From NCBI GenBank assembly GCA_916720285.1, contig CAKAQP010000125.1, positions 1 through 6,844 on the forward strand: DNA of 6,844 bases, written 5' to 3'. This document shows, one piece after another, positions 4,587-6,844 of the stretch. The stretch comes from an uncultured Lachnoanaerobaculum sp. Lineage in GTDB: Bacteria; Bacillota; Clostridia; Lachnospirales; Lachnospiraceae. The position numbers were made by a program, and so were the translations under genes. The notes beneath the pieces were generated by a model. That model ran no database searches and had not been told where the DNA came from. It saw nothing but the letters and a program-made list of their open reading frames with translations. How positions within the stretch are numbered: the stretch's first letter is position 1; each line of letters opens with the position of its first letter.

Positions 4587-6794
4587 TCATATTTTAGTCA
4601 GCTTGGCAAATCCTGCATACATATTTTTAATTCCAAATTTCTCAAAATTGACCTTAACTTCAAAATCTCTGCCTCCGTCAACTATTTCAAGAACTTTACC
4701 CATTCCAAATTTTATATGTTTTACAGTATCACCTACAGAATAGTCAAGACTTTGAGCCTTTTCCACCTTAAACTGCTTTCCGAAACTAAGAGTTTTCTCA
4801 AAATTATTATTATTTACCGAAGTTTTTGTCTCCCATGGTAATCCCTCACCAAAGTCTCTGCTTCTTTCCACATATCTTTTCTCACTGTCCAAAACATGCT
4901 TGTTTAAAAGTTCCTTTGGAATTTCACTGACGAATCTTGAAATCAAAGAATATCTGGTTTCACCATTTACCATTCTTTGCTTTGCCGATGTAAGTATAAG
5001 ATTTTTCTTTGCCCTTGTAATACCCACATATGCAAGCCTTCTCTCTTCTTCCAAATCTTCTCTTGAAATTGAGCTCATAGCGCTTGGAAAGAGACCTTCC
5101 TCCATGCCTGCAAGATATACAGTATCAAACTCTAGTCCCTTAGCACCGTGTAAAGTCATAAGTGTGATCCTGTCGACATTTTCATCCATTCTGTCAATAT
5201 CTGCTACCAGAGATACATCTTCAAGGAATAATGAAAGCTCTCCGTCTTCATATTCTCTCGACTTATTTATAAGTTCCTCGATATTTTCTTTTCTGCTTTC
5301 ACCTTCTATCTCACCCTCATCATAGAGGCTTTCAATATATCCTGTTTCATCAAGCAGCTCTTCAATCAGATTTGCAATATTTGCCTTCTTTGCTACCTTC
5401 TCTCTAAACTCCTCAATCATTGTAATAAAACTCTTGATTTTATCACTTGCCTTACCTACTCCTGCCATTTCGCTTATACTCATGGCATCATAAAGGCTTA
5501 TATTATTTTCATTGGCATACTCGCTTACCTTTGCAATAGTGGTAGCTCCTATCCCTCTTTTCGGCACATTAATAATTCTAAGTAACGCAATATCATCATT
5601 TCCGTTAGCAATTGTCTTTAGATATGCCAGCACATCCTTTATCTCTTTTCTTTGATAGAAGTTTACACCGCCTACAAGCTGATACGGAATACCCAAAGTT
5701 ACACATCTCTCCTCCAAAAGTCTGGACTGTGCATTTGTCCTGTAAAGTACTGCAAAATCTCTGAAATTATTCCTTGCTCTGTCTCTGATATCCTTTATTA
5801 TATTGTCAGCCTCTTCATTCGCGGTTTGGAATTGTCGAAGTTCTATATTTTCTCCGCTATCTCCCTCTGTCCAGAGGCTTTTATCTTTTCTGCCACGGTT
5901 ATTTTTTATAACAGCATTTGCCGCATCAAGTATATTTCCGGTAGAGCGATAGTTTTGTTCAAGCTTTATTACCTTTACATTTTCAAACCTTTCCTCAAAA
6001 CTTAGGATATTCTCTATATTTGCACCTCTAAACTTATATATACTCTGGTCATCATCACCTACCACACATATATTTCCGTATTTTTGTGCAAGCAAATAAA
6101 TAATCCTAAACTGTGCCGTATTTGTATCCTGATACTCATCCACCATAATGTATCTGAATCTGTCCTGATAATAATCCAGAACCTCGGGACATTTTTCAAA
6201 AAGCTCCACGCTTCTGCATATCAGATCGTCAAAATCCAGTGCATTGTTCTTTTTAAGAGTACTTTGATAGATTTCATAGAGTCTTGCCACACCCTTTTCA
6301 TATGAATCCACAGCCGACTTCATATATTCAGAAGGTGTCATAAGTTCATTTTTGCAATTTGATATTGCATTCAAAACAGCTCTTTCTTTATATACTTTAG
6401 TGTTGATATTATTCTCTTTAAATATCTTTTTCATCAAAGTCTTTTGATCATCACTGTCATATATCGTAAAGCTATTGTCAAAACCAATCTTATCAATAAA
6501 TCTTCTAAGGAATCTTACACAGCTTGAGTGAAATGTCATTACCCAAACAAAATTTCCCTCTTCGCCTATAAGTTTTCCTATTCTCTCTTTCATTTCCTTG
6601 GCAGCTTTATTTGTAAAGGTGATTGCCATGATATTGTAAGGATCTATATGTTTTTCCTCTATCAAATATGCAATCCTGTGCATAAGCACACCGGTTTTAC
6701 CTGAGCCTGCTCCCGCTAAAAGTAAAAGCGGTCCCTCTGTAGTAAAAACCGCCTGTTTTTGTTTATCATTTAATTTATCGTATATAGTAGACAT
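4587..6794 (-). CDS. pcrA: PcrA, ATP-dependent 3'-5' DNA helicase (UvrD/Rep family)
   Basis: Superfamily 1A helicase for DNA repair, rolling-circle plasmid replication and clearing RecA or RNA polymerase from DNA; cytoplasmic. It has 735 residues, the usual PcrA length. Motifs in order: Q-motif region LNDKQKQAV (8-16), Walker A GAGSGKT (28-34), Ia TFTNKAAKEM (59-68), Walker B VDEYQDT (218-224), III VVGDDDQSIYKFRGA (244-258), IV LEQNYRST (278-285), V TLHGAKGLEF (547-556) and VI RRLAYVGITRAK (585-596). The last 50 residues (SVGDTVKHIKFGMGKV onward) form the Tudor-like C-terminal domain that in PcrA binds RNA polymerase, which favours PcrA over Rep. The ATG at 6794 has AGAGG 5 nt upstream. All motifs are intact. 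It is first in this block; only 50 bp upstream are visible, so its promoter cannot be judged. Confidence 0.97.
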   Translation of the reverse strand: MSTIYDKLNDKQKQAVFTTEGPLLLLAGAGSGKTGVLMHRIAYLIEEKHIDPYNIMAITFTNKAAKEMKERIGKLIGEEGNFVWVMTFHSSCVRFLRRFIDKIGFDNSFTIYDSDDQKTLMKKIFKENNINTKVYKERAVLNAISNCKNELMTPSEYMKSAVDSYEKGVARLYEIYQSTLKKNNALDFDDLICRSVELFEKCPEVLDYYQDRFRYIMVDEYQDTNTAQFRIIYLLAQKYGNICVVGDDDQSIYKFRGANIENILSFEERFENVKVIKLEQNYRSTGNILDAANAVIKNNRGRKDKSLWTEGDSGENIELRQFQTANEEADNIIKDIRDRARNNFRDFAVLYRTNAQSRLLEERCVTLGIPYQLVGGVNFYQRKEIKDVLAYLKTIANGNDDIALLRIINVPKRGIGATTIAKVSEYANENNISLYDAMSISEMAGVGKASDKIKSFITMIEEFREKVAKKANIANLIEELLDETGYIESLYDEGEIEGESRKENIEELINKSREYEDGELSLFLEDVSLVADIDRMDENVDRITLMTLHGAKGLEFDTVYLAGMEEGLFPSAMSSISREDLEEERRLAYVGITRAKKNLILTSAKQRMVNGETRYSLISRFVSEIPKELLNKHVLDSEKRYVERSRDFGEGLPWETKTSVNNNNFEKTLSFGKQFKVEKAQSLDYSVGDTVKHIKFGMGKVLEIVDGGRDFEVKVNFEKFGIKNMYAGFAKLTKI

Positions 6795-6844
6795 AATACC
6801 TCTAAAAATTTTCTTTATTTCATTTTAGACCAAAACATATGTTC

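Noticed and set aside
4325..4841. Two plus-strand frames across the small gene and the pcrA end
   Set aside because: They overlap genes with clear start signals on the other strand, and their translations look like low-complexity shadows.
4900..5325. Plus-strand frame of 141 codons
   Set aside because: Antisense to conserved pcrA coding sequence. The serine/leucine-rich translation is the usual shadow of an acidic, lysine-rich gene.
6795..6844. End of an upstream gene (short minus-strand frame ending at 6815) or a TAAAAT -10 element for pcrA
   Set aside because: Only 50 bp are visible. Ten codons cannot be identified and the -35 region lies outside the window.

Overview
The window reads as chromosomal DNA of a low-GC Firmicute, probably an anaerobic clostridium of the Lachnospiraceae type. 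This rests on the AT-rich sequence, the strong AGGAGG-like ribosome binding sites, a Gram-positive PcrA helicase and a clostridial-style ars operon. The genus is not determined. All six genes lie on the minus strand, so transcription runs from high to low coordinates.

Right half (6844 to about 2547), housekeeping. The order is pcrA (UvrD/Rep-family DNA helicase), a small single-pass membrane protein with an acidic tail (not recognised), and rlmD (23S rRNA uracil-C5 methyltransferase with an Fe-S cluster). A modest hairpin separates the small gene from rlmD. A strong intrinsic terminator at 2547-2606 closes the block.

Left half (2464 to 1), arsenic resistance. An operon runs arsR (repressor), arsD (As(III) metallochaperone), arsA (As(III)-stimulated pump ATPase, cut by the window edge with 529 residues visible). 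ArsR would bind at the promoter and leave when arsenite binds. ArsD would hand As(III) to ArsA, which energises a membrane efflux pump (ArsB or Acr3) expected just beyond the left edge. A good sigma-A promoter lies before arsR. Two nearly identical ATCAW-N6-TTGAT boxes lie before arsR and before arsD, suggesting double control by ArsR.

The junction (2607-2790) is the most unusual part. The last coding bases of rlmD, including the codon for the predicted catalytic glutamate, occur twice as a 20-bp direct repeat exactly 122 bp apart. Between the copies is a GC-rich, largely self-complementary segment holding a third, inverted and imperfect copy. Removing one 122-bp unit on paper joins rlmD in frame to a different C-terminus ending 23 bp before the terminator. 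This looks like insertion of a small palindromic element into the 3' end of rlmD that left the enzyme intact with a new tail. No complete novel defence or metabolic system is visible.
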